Shown: piece after piece, positions 42,878-52,053 of the stretch
How the letters are laid out: each line of letters begins with the position of its first letter
Position numbering within the stretch: position 1 is the stretch's first letter
Position numbers and translations under genes: made by a program
The notes under the pieces: model-generated
Database searches by the model: none
What the model was told of the DNA's origin: nothing
The model's input: the letters and a program-made list of their open reading frames with translations, nothing else
Source of the DNA: an uncultured Rhodospirillales bacterium
GTDB lineage: Bacteria > Pseudomonadota > Alphaproteobacteria > ATCC43930 > CGMCC-115725
Length of the DNA stretch: 64,000 nt
Assembly (NCBI GenBank): GCA_903822185.1
Contig: CAIJOA010000048.1
Span: 62,001-126,000, forward strand
Reading direction: 5' to 3'

Positions 42878-43903
42878 ATGAGCGCAGCCGAAACGCATCC
42901 TTCGACGACACCCGATCATGTCCGCCAGGCATGGAAAGACGCCAACGTCTCGCCGCTGTGGGAACAGCTCAACGCCCATTCCCTCGAGGTGAAGCGCGAC
43001 CGCGGCTATATCTGGAAATGGCAGACGATGCGCCCGCTGATCGACGATGCCTTGGCGCTGCAGGATATGGCCGCGATTCAGCGCCGCGTTCTGACTTTCA
43101 ACAATCCGAATTTGCGCAACCCGTCGATGGGCGCGACACCGACCCTGACCGCCGCGCTGCAGATCCTGAAGCCCGGCGAAGTCGCCCGGCCGCATCGCCA
43201 TTCACCCAGCGCCCTCCGCTTCGTCCTCGAAGGCGAAGGCGCCTATACCATCGTCGATGGCAAGGAATGCCTGATGGAAGAAGGCGACCTGGTCATCACA
43301 CCAGGCTGGACCTGGCACGAGCACGAGCATCGCGGCACGCGTCCGATCATCTGGCTCGATTCCCTCGACGTGCCGCTGCATCGCTATTTCGGCACCGATG
43401 GTTTTCAGCCGGGCCCGCCGCCGAACAAGATGCCGGAAACCCTGCCGGATGCGATGTTCGCCATCGCCAATGTCGTGCCCGAAGGCATCAAGACCAACCC
43501 GAACTTCTCACCGGTCTTCCGTTATCCGTACCAGCAGGTCGTCGCCGCCCTGGCGGCAACGCCGATCGGCCCCGACGGCACGCGGCGTGTGCGCTACGTC
43601 AATCCGATGACCGGCGGTTCTTGCATGTCGTTGATGGATTGCGCCATGTTCGAGATCGAAGGTGATCAAGCCTTGCCGGTCAGCACCAGCGCCAGCACGG
43701 TCTGCGCCATCGTCGAAGGCACCGGCACGACGCATGTCGGCGACGACGTGTTCCATTGGGAACCGAAGGACGTCTTCGCCCTGCCGACGGGCACCGCTGT
43801 TCGCCACCGCGCCAACGGCAAAGCCCGCATCTTCACAGTCAGCGACCGCGAAGTGCTGCGCCGTCTCGACCTGCTCGATGAAACAATCGGCACGCCGGCC
43901 TAA
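42878..43903 (+). CDS. gentisate 1,2-dioxygenase-like bicupin
   Basis: The ATG at 42878, after GGGAGATAGAGACG, gives 341 residues; the track start at 42614 is antisense to the PrpD gene. The first cupin has the iron ligands in PHRHSPSALRFVLEGEG near residue 105 and the third histidine in TPGWTWHEHEH near 147, as in gentisate dioxygenases. The second cupin holds IVEGTGTTHVGDD near 290 and lacks a full metal set. The enzyme would open a ring with adjacent hydroxyl and carboxyl groups, such as gentisate, 1-hydroxy-2-naphthoate or salicylate. No fumarylpyruvate hydrolase or maleylpyruvate isomerase is next to it. The FAD hydroxylase downstream could make its substrate. Confidence 0.88.
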   Translation: MSAAETHPSTTPDHVRQAWKDANVSPLWEQLNAHSLEVKRDRGYIWKWQTMRPLIDDALALQDMAAIQRRVLTFNNPNLRNPSMGATPTLTAALQILKPGEVARPHRHSPSALRFVLEGEGAYTIVDGKECLMEEGDLVITPGWTWHEHEHRGTRPIIWLDSLDVPLHRYFGTDGFQPGPPPNKMPETLPDAMFAIANVVPEGIKTNPNFSPVFRYPYQQVVAALAATPIGPDGTRRVRYVNPMTGGSCMSLMDCAMFEIEGDQALPVSTSASTVCAIVEGTGTTHVGDDVFHWEPKDVFALPTGTAVRHRANGKARIFTVSDREVLRRLDLLDETIGTPA

Positions 43904-43919
43904 CGCCGCTTAATCGTTA

Positions 43920-43990
43920 CGTCATGCTCGGACGTGTTCCGGGCATCTGCGATAGAAGACGCGGATTGCCCGGACGAGCCGGGCAATGGC
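43920..43990. repeat. palindromic repeat R5
   Basis: This single-copy inverted element between two plus-strand genes has CGTCATGCTCGGACGTGTTC at the left and CCCGGACGAGCCGGGCAATG at the right. It resembles REP-type elements common in alphaproteobacteria. It sits just before the ribosome site of the FAD monooxygenase. Confidence 0.6.
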
Positions 43991-44013
43991 GCTAGGAGAG
44001 TGAATAAGCCAAG

Positions 44014-45630
44014 ATGACCACCACCATTGAAACACCGATCCTTATCGTCGGCGCCGGCCCGATCGGCCTGGCCTTGGCCGCTGAACTGGGTCGCCGCGAT
44101 GTTCCTTGTTTGGTGATCGAGCAGAGCGATGGCGTGATCTATCACCCGCGCGCGACCGCGCTCAACGCGCGAACGATGGAGTTCCTGCGCCGCCTTGGCG
44201 TTAGCGAGCGCGTCAAACAAGACGGCACGCCGCCGGACTTTCCGCACAACGTTCTTTACGTCACGACCCTCAAAGGCAACGAGATCGCCCGCATCGAACG
44301 GCCAAGCCACGGCGCGCGTACGCCTTCGCCGATCAGCCCTGAACGCCCGCAACGTTGCAATCAGTTGTGGCTCGATCCGATACTGGTCGAACTCGATAAG
44401 AGCTTTCCCTCGGTCACGCTGCGTTATCGCTGCCGTTATGACTCGCTGAAAGAAGAAAATGACAAGGTCATCGTCACGGCAATGGACCTTACCACCGAAA
44501 CGCCGGTGACGATTGCCGCACGCTATGTCATCGACTGCAGCGGCAGCCATACCTCGGTCCGGCGGCAACTCGGCATTGCCATGACCGGCGCGGCAGACGC
44601 CGAACATCACCTCAGCGTCTTCGTCCGCGCGCCCGAATTGTGGAAGCAGCACGAAAAGGGCAAGGCGGCGCTGACCTTCTTCATCGACGAGAAGGGCAAT
44701 TGGCGAAACCTTGTCGCCATCGACGGTCGCGAGCTTTATCGTTTCGGCATTTCCGGCAAAGAGTTTTACGACAATCCTGACGCGGTCGATGTCGAAAAAT
44801 ATTTCACCGAGGCGATGGGCGGCGACGTGCCGCATGAAATCCTGTCGGTCATCCGCTGGGCAGCGCGCGATATCGTCGCCGAGAAATATCGCGTCGGCCG
44901 CGTGTTCTTCGCCGGCGATGCCGCGCATCAGAATCATCCGTCCGGTGGCTTCGGCCTGAACACCGGTATGGGCGACATGGACAATCTGGGTTGGAAGCTG
45001 GCCGCGACGGTGCAAGGCTGGGGCGGTGCCGCCTTGCTCGATTCCTACGAGGTCGAGCGCCGTCCGGTAGGCTTGCGCAATATCAGCCAGGCCTTCAACA
45101 ACCATATCGACAATCGCGACCGCGTCTCGCATCCCGATATCGCCAAGGATACGCCCGACGGCGCGGCGGCCCGCACACGCATGAGGGAACAGATTCTATC
45201 GTCACAGCCCGCGATGGTGCTGACCGATGGCGTGGCGCTGGGCTATCGCTATGAAGGCTCGCCGATCGTCTGTGCCGACGGCACGCCGGCGACCGCCGAC
45301 ACGATCAGCCTCTACGAACCGACGACGCGACCGGGATCGCGCGCACCGCATGCCTGGATCAAGGAAGGCCAATCGACGGTCGATCTATTTGGCAAGGGCT
45401 TCGTCCTGTTGCGTCTCGGCGACGATGCGCCGGATGCCGCCGCGATCGAACAAGCCTTCCGCCAGCGGCAGGTGCCGATCGAGACCGTGACGCTGACCAA
45501 TCCCGATATCGTCAAACTCTATGAGAAGAAGCTTGTCCTGGTCCGGCCCGACGGCCATGTGGCCTGGCGATCGGATACATTGCATCAAGACCCGCTGGCG
45601 CTCGCCGATCACGTTCGCGGCGGCGTTTAA
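44014..45630 (+). CDS. PheA/TfdB-type FAD monooxygenase
   Basis: This 538-residue flavoprotein hydroxylase has the Rossmann motif LIVGAGPIGLALAAELGRR at residues 10-28, the RATALNARTMEFLRRLG segment, a second fingerprint YVIDCSGSHTSVRRQLG near 170, and the FAD motif FAGDAAHQNHPSGGFGLNTG near 305. A thioredoxin-like C-terminal domain (about 440-535) is typical of phenol hydroxylase and MhpA-type enzymes. It would hydroxylate an aromatic ring and so could feed the bicupin dioxygenase upstream. It lies 17 bp before the dehydrogenase gene, likely in one operon. Confidence 0.92.
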   Translation: MTTTIETPILIVGAGPIGLALAAELGRRDVPCLVIEQSDGVIYHPRATALNARTMEFLRRLGVSERVKQDGTPPDFPHNVLYVTTLKGNEIARIERPSHGARTPSPISPERPQRCNQLWLDPILVELDKSFPSVTLRYRCRYDSLKEENDKVIVTAMDLTTETPVTIAARYVIDCSGSHTSVRRQLGIAMTGAADAEHHLSVFVRAPELWKQHEKGKAALTFFIDEKGNWRNLVAIDGRELYRFGISGKEFYDNPDAVDVEKYFTEAMGGDVPHEILSVIRWAARDIVAEKYRVGRVFFAGDAAHQNHPSGGFGLNTGMGDMDNLGWKLAATVQGWGGAALLDSYEVERRPVGLRNISQAFNNHIDNRDRVSHPDIAKDTPDGAAARTRMREQILSSQPAMVLTDGVALGYRYEGSPIVCADGTPATADTISLYEPTTRPGSRAPHAWIKEGQSTVDLFGKGFVLLRLGDDAPDAAAIEQAFRQRQVPIETVTLTNPDIVKLYEKKLVLVRPDGHVAWRSDTLHQDPLALADHVRGGV

Positions 45631-45647
45631 ACCCAAGGAATCATCCG

Positions 45648-46658
45648 ATGAAATGCGTTGAGATTGCCACGACCACCGGCCCCGACGGCCTGCGCCTTGC
45701 CGAACGGCCGATGCCGACGGTCGGACCGCGTCAGGTGCTGGTCCGGGTCCATGCCGCGTCGATCAATTATCGCGATGCCATGATCCTGTCGGGCGGGCAC
45801 GCCCGCGGTGTCGATCTGCCGCGCATTCCGTTGTCGGACGGGGCGGGCGAGATCATCGAGGTCGGCAGCGAGGTGACGCGCGTCAAGAAAGGCGACCGCG
45901 TTTGCGGCAGCTTCTTCCAACGCTGGATCGATGGTCCCGTCTTTCCCGAGATGCAAAATCATGCGCTGGGCGGGACCGCCGAAGGCATGCTGACCGAATA
46001 TGCGCTGCTGGAAGGCGATGGCGTCGTCACGTTTCCCGATCACCTGTCTTATGCCGAAGCGGCGACCTTACCTTGCGCCGGTCTGACGGCGTGGCACGGA
46101 CTGATCGAAGCCGGCGGTTTGCGCGCGGGCGAGACGGCGCTGCTGCTCGGTACCGGCGGTGTTTCCGTGTTCGGTTTGCAATTCGCGCGCGCGGCGGGCG
46201 CGAACGCCATTATCACCTCGTCCAGCGACGCCAAGCTGGAACGCGCCAAGGCGTTAGGCGCGACCGGCACGGTGAATTACGCCACGAACCCGAAATGGGC
46301 CGAAACGGTTGTTTCTCTGACGGGTGGACGCGGCGTCGATGCGATCCTCGATGTTGCCGGCGGCGATAGCACCAGGGGCGCGCTGACGGCGGTGCGGCAT
46401 GGCGGCTTCATCGGCATCATCGGCGGCCGATCGGGCCCGGGCGGCGAACTGGATCGCAGCTTCATCCTGCGCAAGGGCATCAATGTACGCGGCATCAATG
46501 TCGGCAGCCGCGCGATGTTCGAAGCGATGAATCGCGCCATCGCCACCGCCAAGCTGAAGCCGCAGATCTACAAGACCTTCGCGATGGCCGACAGCGTTGC
46601 GGCTTATAAAGACTTCTTGACCGGCAAGCAGTTCGGCAAGGTCGTGATTACGATCTGA
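45648..46658 (+). CDS. quinone-oxidoreductase-like MDR dehydrogenase
   Basis: This 336-residue medium-chain dehydrogenase/reductase begins with the GroES-like domain (VRVHAASINYRDAMILSGG). It has the nucleotide-binding loop LGTGGVSVFGLQFARAAG near residue 165. The catalytic zinc ligands are not apparent, so it probably belongs to the zinc-independent quinone or enoyl reductase group and uses NAD(P)H. It follows the FAD monooxygenase by 17 bp. It converges with MmgE/PrpD copy 2, overlapping it by 11 bp at the 3' ends. Confidence 0.88.
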   Translation: MKCVEIATTTGPDGLRLAERPMPTVGPRQVLVRVHAASINYRDAMILSGGHARGVDLPRIPLSDGAGEIIEVGSEVTRVKKGDRVCGSFFQRWIDGPVFPEMQNHALGGTAEGMLTEYALLEGDGVVTFPDHLSYAEAATLPCAGLTAWHGLIEAGGLRAGETALLLGTGGVSVFGLQFARAAGANAIITSSSDAKLERAKALGATGTVNYATNPKWAETVVSLTGGRGVDAILDVAGGDSTRGALTAVRHGGFIGIIGGRSGPGGELDRSFILRKGINVRGINVGSRAMFEAMNRAIATAKLKPQIYKTFAMADSVAAYKDFLTGKQFGKVVITI

Positions 46659-47997
46659 CGTCGAGCGACGGCACCGTCGCGATCGCCGCAATCAGGTCTT
46701 TCAGCGACGCATCGTTGGTCGTTGCACCGAGCGCCGCTTTTTCCATGCGGGCCGCGATGTCCTTGCCCGCGACCGGCGTGGCGAGGCGATGGAATTTCGC
46801 GATCACGTCTTTCGCATCAAGGGGACGCGCCGGATCGCCGGTCGCGTCGGTGACGAGTTGCGTGATCTTTTCCCCGTTATGGAGCGTCGCCTCGACCCGC
46901 GCCGGATAGGTCTTGGGGAAATAGGCCGCGAGGTCCGGATCGGCGGCAACCTCGACCTTGGCCATGAAAGCGGCGATCGGCGCTTCCTGCGACAGGTTCG
47001 GGCGCACGACATCTTCGACCATGTCGGGATGATAAGCGCACAGCGCGAACTGATAAGCCGTGCTGGAGACGCGTTCGATCCGGCCTTTGGCCGCGTGCTT
47101 ATGACCGATCATGCCGGCATAGGACGGCGGCACTTTTACCTTTACCGAGGCGATGTCTTCGGCCTTCACCTTGGCAAGGATTTGCCGGAAACCGTCGATG
47201 GCCGCGGTGTTCTGTTTCGCGGCGCAGAACGGCTTGTAGCTGATCGCATCGATCGCACCGTCGCCGGCCTTCACCGCGAGCAGTGGTGTTGTATCGAGCG
47301 CAATGCCGTGCGTCTTTTGCAGCCATTCGCCGTCGAGCAAGGTGCGATCCGCCTGGTAGCCCTTGGCCGCGGCGAGCGCGGCGAAGACGCCGGCGCGGGC
47401 CGCCTGGCCGAGAACGAGGAAACGCGGTGAAGCTTCGCTGGGTCCGCCCAACGCGCCGCAGGTTGAGGCTAAGGCAATGGCCAGCGCATTCGCGGTCTGC
47501 GCCGGGTTGAGTCCCAGCAGCGGGGCTGCCGTCGCCGCCGCGCCGATCGGCCCCGAGAAATAGGTCGGCCAGATGCCGCGATAGAGGATCGTCGCGCCGG
47601 ACACGGCGAGGCCCAAGCGCACCATCACCTCGTAACCGGCGGCGACGCTCTGCGCGAAGGTCTTGGCGCTGGCGGTGCCGAGCACGCCGGCCAATGTCAG
47701 CGCCACCGGGACGATCACCGATCCGACCGTGGTGCAGGATTCCATATGGATATCGTCGATCTCGGTCGCGCGCACGGTTGCAACGCGCTGCGCCAGGCGG
47801 TCGAGCGGCGTATCCGGCGTGATCGCTGCGAAGCCGGGGCTCGCCGCGGTCATCGCCTTCAGCAGACCCATTTCCTCGACCCGCGTGCCGGCATGCCAAG
47901 CGCCCAGCGTATCGAGCACATGCAGCGCGAGCTTGCCGGACGCGTCACCGACCGGCGCCAGAATGGTTTCAGCGAGTTTTTCGAGATTGGTCGTCAT
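46648..47997 (-). CDS. MmgE/PrpD family protein, copy 2
   Basis: This 449-residue protein shares the family helical domain: HVLDTLGAWHAGTR near residue 28, EIDDIHMESCTTVGSVIVP near 80 and a glycine-rich core with GIWPTYFSGPIGAAATAA near 150. It differs from copy 1 at the substrate-facing loops (ESCTTVGS versus THNATIVHVS), so it probably acts on a different acid. It is the last gene of the long minus-strand run and lies 15 bp after an SBP gene. That suggests cotranscription with the transporter and that its substrate may enter through it. Confidence 0.88.
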   Translation of the reverse strand: MTTNLEKLAETILAPVGDASGKLALHVLDTLGAWHAGTRVEEMGLLKAMTAASPGFAAITPDTPLDRLAQRVATVRATEIDDIHMESCTTVGSVIVPVALTLAGVLGTASAKTFAQSVAAGYEVMVRLGLAVSGATILYRGIWPTYFSGPIGAAATAAPLLGLNPAQTANALAIALASTCGALGGPSEASPRFLVLGQAARAGVFAALAAAKGYQADRTLLDGEWLQKTHGIALDTTPLLAVKAGDGAIDAISYKPFCAAKQNTAAIDGFRQILAKVKAEDIASVKVKVPPSYAGMIGHKHAAKGRIERVSSTAYQFALCAYHPDMVEDVVRPNLSQEAPIAAFMAKVEVAADPDLAAYFPKTYPARVEATLHNGEKITQLVTDATGDPARPLDAKDVIAKFHRLATPVAGKDIAARMEKAALGATTNDASLKDLIAAIATVPSLDVRS

Positions 47998-48012
47998 GCT
48001 TGTCTTGATCCA

Positions 48013-48954
48013 CTAATTCTTCGGCAGATACGCCTCGGTATAAAGCTTCGTCATATCGGGCGGCTGTTCGAAGGTGCCCATCTCGACGAAGGTTTCCTGA
48101 AGCGTTTGAAGCGCGGCCGGATGGAAATGTCCATCGGCGGAGAAGACCGGCATCACCAGATCATATTCGCGGCTTTCGACCTCGGGCGTGTAGCGGGTGT
48201 ATTTGCGTGCGGCCTCGATAGTTTCCGGTTTGTGCGCGTGCATCCAGGCGATAGTTTCGAACCAGCCTTGGATGAAGTTACGCACCGTGTCGGGGTGGTC
48301 GTGCATGATCGCGTTCGAGGCATAGATGCTCTCGCCCAGGAAATCGCGGCCGATATCGAAGGAAGACAGCAACAACCGGCCACGCTTGGTCAATTCGAGC
48401 TGCACGCCCAGCGCAGGCGGCGCGACGACGGCGTCGATCTGCCCCGTGGTCAGCAGCGCGACATTGCCTGACAACTCGCTGCCGATTGCGATCAGCGTGA
48501 CGTCGTCCTTGGACCAGCCTTGTTTCTTTATCAGTTGCAACATCAACCATTCGGTCAGCGAGCCTTTGGTCGTCACCCCGACCCGCTTGCCTTTGAGATC
48601 GTCCACGGTGCGTATCGGTGAATCATAGGGCACGGTCATGCCCAACGGCGGACGGTTGCCGACTGCCGCGACCGCCAAGGCCGGTGCACCCTTGGCGATG
48701 AAGCTCAGATCCGTACCGGCGGAGACCGCCATATCGACGCTGCCCGCGACCATCGCCTGTTGCAACTTCGCACCGCCGCCGAAATCGGTGACTTCGACCT
48801 CGAGCCCGTGCTTGGTGAAGATGCCTTGGTCGGTACCGACACGTACCGGGATGAAGGTGAAGTTGCCGCCGGCAGGCGTGCCGACATGAAGCGGCTCCGC
48901 CCGCGCCGGCATCACCGCCAGTGCCCCGAGAATCACGATTACCGCAAACCGCAT
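48013..48954 (-). CDS. ABC substrate-binding protein, array B1 gene 1
   Basis: This 313-residue SBP has the signal MRFAVIVILGALAVM ending PARA at residue 19. It is the most divergent member of this subgroup: lobe 1 reads PAGGNFTFIPVRVG, TDFGGGAKLQQAM, and AVSAGTDLSFIAKG. Lobe 2 reads VVAPPALGVQLELTKRGR and keeps the subgroup's LG.QLE.TK.GR pattern. IGRDFLGESIYASN replaces IVHDFIQHVIFAS. The tail KLYTEAYLPKN marks subgroup B1. It is 14 bp from B1 gene 2. Upstream is GGAG 9 bases from the ATG. Confidence 0.92.
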   Translation of the reverse strand: MRFAVIVILGALAVMPARAEPLHVGTPAGGNFTFIPVRVGTDQGIFTKHGLEVEVTDFGGGAKLQQAMVAGSVDMAVSAGTDLSFIAKGAPALAVAAVGNRPPLGMTVPYDSPIRTVDDLKGKRVGVTTKGSLTEWLMLQLIKKQGWSKDDVTLIAIGSELSGNVALLTTGQIDAVVAPPALGVQLELTKRGRLLLSSFDIGRDFLGESIYASNAIMHDHPDTVRNFIQGWFETIAWMHAHKPETIEAARKYTRYTPEVESREYDLVMPVFSADGHFHPAALQTLQETFVEMGTFEQPPDMTKLYTEAYLPKN

Positions 48955-48968
48955 AGATCGTTCTCCGC

Positions 48969-49928
48969 TTACTTCTTCGGCAGATAGGCTTCGGTATAGA
49001 GCTTCGATATATCCGGCTTGGTGTCGAGCAGGCCCATCTCGATGAAGGATTCCTGGATCGTCTTGAGGCCTGCGGCCTGGAAGTGACCGTCATCGAGCAT
49101 CATCGGCATGACCAAGTCATATTCCTTGGCTTCGACCTCGGGCGAGAATTTCGTCACCGAGCGGGCGATCTCGACCGTCTCGGCCTTGTTGGCGCGCATC
49201 CAGGCGATGGTTTCGAACCAGGCCTTCAGGAAACGCCGCAGCGCATCCGGGTTTTCGGCGACGAGCTTGTTCGACGAAAAGATCGCGTGCTGAATGAAGT
49301 CATGCACGATCTCGCCGGTCGTCATCAGCAGCCGGCCCTGCTTGGTCGTCTCGAGCTGGAAGCCCAAGGCCGCGGCAGATTCGACGGCGTCGATCTGCTT
49401 GGTCACCAGCGGTGCGATTTCCGACGGCCAATCGCCGCCCACCGATACCTGGATCAGATCGTTCGGGCCCCAGCCCTTGTTCTGCATCAGCCGCTTGGTC
49501 AGCCATTGCAGCAGCGCGCCGTTCGGCACACCGATCTTCTTGCCCTTCAAATCGTCCGAGGTTTTGATCGGCGAGTCATAGCCGACGATAATGCCGAGAA
49601 AGAGCGGCGGCCCGGCGATGGCGGCGACGCCGATTTCCGGCGCACCCTTCGCGACGAACGCAAGATCGGGCCCGGCCGCGATGGCGATCTCGAGGCCGCC
49701 GGCGATCATCGCCTGATGCAACTGCGCCCCGCCCGAAAGATCGACCCGTTCGGCATCGATGCCGTTCTGGGTCATGAAACCTTTGCGTAGCGCGATCTCG
49801 AACGGGATGAAGGGAAAAGCCTGCGCCGAGGGATTACCGACGCGGAGCTTATCAGCAGCGTGAGATGGCGTTGCCGTCATCGCCATCATGACGGCTGCGA
49901 TCGCACAGAACGTGATCTTCGTCTTCAT
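48969..49928 (-). CDS. ABC substrate-binding protein, array B1 gene 2
   Basis: This 319-residue SBP has the signal MKTKITFCAIAAVMMAMT ending TPSHA at residue 24. Lobe 1 reads PSAQAFPFIPFEIALRKG and DLSGGAQLHQAM; the LHQ replaces LQQ as in B1 gene 4. AIAAGPDLAFVAKG and VESAAALGFQLETTKQGR follow, then GEIVHDFIQHAIFSSN. The usual DVG is EIA. The tail is KLYTEAYLPKK. A 120 bp gap with repeat R2 separates it from gene 3 upstream. Confidence 0.93.
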   Translation of the reverse strand: MKTKITFCAIAAVMMAMTATPSHAADKLRVGNPSAQAFPFIPFEIALRKGFMTQNGIDAERVDLSGGAQLHQAMIAGGLEIAIAAGPDLAFVAKGAPEIGVAAIAGPPLFLGIIVGYDSPIKTSDDLKGKKIGVPNGALLQWLTKRLMQNKGWGPNDLIQVSVGGDWPSEIAPLVTKQIDAVESAAALGFQLETTKQGRLLMTTGEIVHDFIQHAIFSSNKLVAENPDALRRFLKAWFETIAWMRANKAETVEIARSVTKFSPEVEAKEYDLVMPMMLDDGHFQAAGLKTIQESFIEMGLLDTKPDISKLYTEAYLPKK

Positions 49929-49961
49929 TTGTGCTTCCCCCTCGCTTCATTATTATTTGTA

Positions 49962-50040
49962 GTCATTCCCGCGAAAGCGGGAATCCATAGTACCGACGTA
50001 CGGCTTGATGGATGGACCCCCGCTTTCGCGGGGGTGACGA
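49962..50040. repeat. palindromic repeat R2, copy 3
   Basis: The best-preserved R2 copy: GTCATTCCCGCGAAAGCGGG at the left, then a 20-30 bp centre, and CCCCCGCTTTCGCGGGGGTG at the right. It lies between B1 genes 2 and 3, so the repeats are not confined to array A. Confidence 0.78.
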
Positions 50041-50048
50041 TAGATGTT

Positions 50049-51008
50049 TCAACGTTTCGGCAGATAAGCCTCGGTATAAAGTTTCGACATGTCCGGCGGC
50101 GACGGCAGGATTTTTAGATCCATGAAAGATTCCTCGACCGTCTTGAGGCCGGCGGCTTGGAATTTTCCGTCGGCCGAAAACATCGGCATCACCAGATCGA
50201 ATTCCTGCGATTCGACTTCATGATCGAAGCGCGTGGACAGCATGGTGAGCTGGACCGCTTCTTCTTTATTGGCGCGCATCCAGTCGATGGTGTCGAACCA
50301 TCCAGTCAGGAAACGCCGGATTGAATCTGGATTCTTTTCGACGAGTTTGTTCTGGGCGAAGATCACATGCTGGATGAAATCGTGGACGATTTCGGAGGTA
50401 GAGAGCAGCGTGCGGCCCTGCTTGGTTTCAGCAAGCTTGTAGCCGAGCGCCGAGACGGTGACGAAGCCGTCGATCTGGCCGGTCAGCATCGCCGCCGTCT
50501 CACCGGTCCAATCGCCGCCCATCGGCACGGTCTTGATCGTGCCTTTCGGCCAGCCCTGTTTCTGTTCCAGCTTGAGCATGAACCATTCGGTCAGCGAACC
50601 GGCGGTCGAGACGGCGATCTTTTTGCCTTTGAGGTCGTCGGCACTTTTTGCGGATGAATCGTACGGCACGACGACGCCGAGCATCAGCGGCGGTCCCGCC
50701 ATCTGCGCGACGCCGATCGCCGGCACGCCCTTGGCGACATAAGCAAGATCGGTCCCGGCGCCCAAGGCGATGTCGATGCTGTCGGATATCAGCGCCTGTT
50801 CCTGCTTACCCGCGCCGCCCAGGCCAATCTCCTCAATCTGCAATCCCTGCTTTTCGAAAAAGCCTTTTTTGACGCCGATTTGTAACGGGACGAAAGAAAA
50901 AGCCTGTATCTGCGGATTGCCGATACGCAGCGTTTCCGCCTGCGCGGGCACGATGAAGGCGGTAGCAGCGAGCAGCGCAATGACGGCCGGTACGATTTTC
51001 TTCTGCAT
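50049..51008 (-). CDS. ABC substrate-binding protein, array B1 gene 3
   Basis: This 319-residue SBP has the signal MQKKIVPAVIALLAATAF ending VPAQA at residue 24. Lobe 1 reads PQIQAFSFVPLQIGVKKG, IGLGGAGKQEQAL and ALGAGTDLAYVAKG; GKQEQ replaces the K(L)QQ helix start of others. Lobe 2 reads FVTVSALGYKLAETKQGR and TSEIVHDFIQHVIFAQ. The late helix is RFDHEVESQEFDLVMPMFS, shared in pattern with genes 2 and 4. The tail is KLYTEAYLPKR. Spacing to gene 4 is 14 bp. Confidence 0.93.
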   Translation of the reverse strand: MQKKIVPAVIALLAATAFIVPAQAETLRIGNPQIQAFSFVPLQIGVKKGFFEKQGLQIEEIGLGGAGKQEQALISDSIDIALGAGTDLAYVAKGVPAIGVAQMAGPPLMLGVVVPYDSSAKSADDLKGKKIAVSTAGSLTEWFMLKLEQKQGWPKGTIKTVPMGGDWTGETAAMLTGQIDGFVTVSALGYKLAETKQGRTLLSTSEIVHDFIQHVIFAQNKLVEKNPDSIRRFLTGWFDTIDWMRANKEEAVQLTMLSTRFDHEVESQEFDLVMPMFSADGKFQAAGLKTVEESFMDLKILPSPPDMSKLYTEAYLPKR

Positions 51009-51022
51009 GAGTCCTCGATGAA

Positions 51023-51991
51023 TTAACGCGCTGCGCCAGGCAGGAACGCTTCGGTATAGAGTTTCGACATGTCAGGTTCGGTTTGCAGCAGGCCCAGATC
51101 GACAAAGGATTCGCGAATGACTTTCAACCCGGCCGGCAGGAATTTTCCGTCTGCCGAGAACATCGGCATGACGAGATCGAATTCACGGCTTTCGACATTC
51201 TCGTCGAAGCCGGTGGTCAGGCGCGCGATCTCGATCGATTCTTTGCGGTTGGCGCGCATCCAGGCAATCGTGTCGAACCAGCCTTTGAGGAAGCGGCGTA
51301 CCGCTTCGGGATTGTCGTGCATGATCGCGTTCGAGGCGAAAATCACATGCTGAATGAAATCGGGCGCGATCTCGCCGGTGGTCATCAGCAAACGGCCTTG
51401 CTTGGTTTCCTCGAGCTTGAAGCCGAGAGCCGCCGCGGTGACGGCAGCATCGACTTGATGGGTCGTCAGGACCGCGATCTGGGACGCCCAGTCGCCGCCC
51501 GAAGCGACCGGCACGACGCCATCCGGTCCCCAACCCTTTTGCTGTGCCAGCCGCATGATCAGCCAACGCGTGACACCGCCACCGGCCGACACGCTGACCT
51601 TGGCGCCTTTGAGGCCGTCGGCGTTCTTGATCGGTGAATCATAAGGCACGGTGATGCCGAGAAACAGCGGCGGCCCAGCCATTTGCGCAACGCCCAGTTC
51701 AGGCGCGCCCTTGGCGATGTAAGCCATATCGGGGCCGCCGCTGAGCGCGATGTCCATCGCGCCGGCGGCAACAGCCTGATGCAGCTTGGCGCTGCCCGGC
51801 ATGTCGATGCGTTCGATCTCGATGCCGTCTTTTTTAAAGAAGCCTTTGCGGATGCCGACATCGAGCGGGATGAAGGAGAAGGCTTGTGCCGAGGAATTGC
51901 CGACCCGCAGGGCCGGGGTATCAGCTTGTGCCGACGATGCCGCGATCGTTGCCAGGACGACGGCAAAAACCGGCCCGAAAAATCTCGTCAC
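51023..51991 (-). CDS. ABC substrate-binding protein, array B1 gene 4
   Basis: This 322-residue SBP starts at GTG (51991) with GGAGGG 4-5 bases upstream. The signal MTRFFGPVFAVVLATIA ends SSAQA at residue 23. Lobe 1 reads SSAQAFSFIPLDVGIRKG, DMPGSAKLHQAV and ALSGGPDMAYIAKG. Lobe 2 reads AVTAAALGFKLEETKQGR and IAPDFIQHVIFAS. AGGGVTRWLIMRLAQQKGWG shows a threonine-arginine change where others have L(T/P).W. The tail is KLYTEAFLPGAAR. It follows the permease gene by 62 bp and is therefore the SBP nearest the transporter core on that side. Confidence 0.93.
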   Translation of the reverse strand: MTRFFGPVFAVVLATIAASSAQADTPALRVGNSSAQAFSFIPLDVGIRKGFFKKDGIEIERIDMPGSAKLHQAVAAGAMDIALSGGPDMAYIAKGAPELGVAQMAGPPLFLGITVPYDSPIKNADGLKGAKVSVSAGGGVTRWLIMRLAQQKGWGPDGVVPVASGGDWASQIAVLTTHQVDAAVTAAALGFKLEETKQGRLLMTTGEIAPDFIQHVIFASNAIMHDNPEAVRRFLKGWFDTIAWMRANRKESIEIARLTTGFDENVESREFDLVMPMFSADGKFLPAGLKVIRESFVDLGLLQTEPDMSKLYTEAFLPGAAR

Positions 51992-52053
51992 GCGCCCTCC
52001 CGAATGAAGAAGGGGCGCCGCTATTGCGGTCGCCCCTTTTAGTCCGTCGTCGC

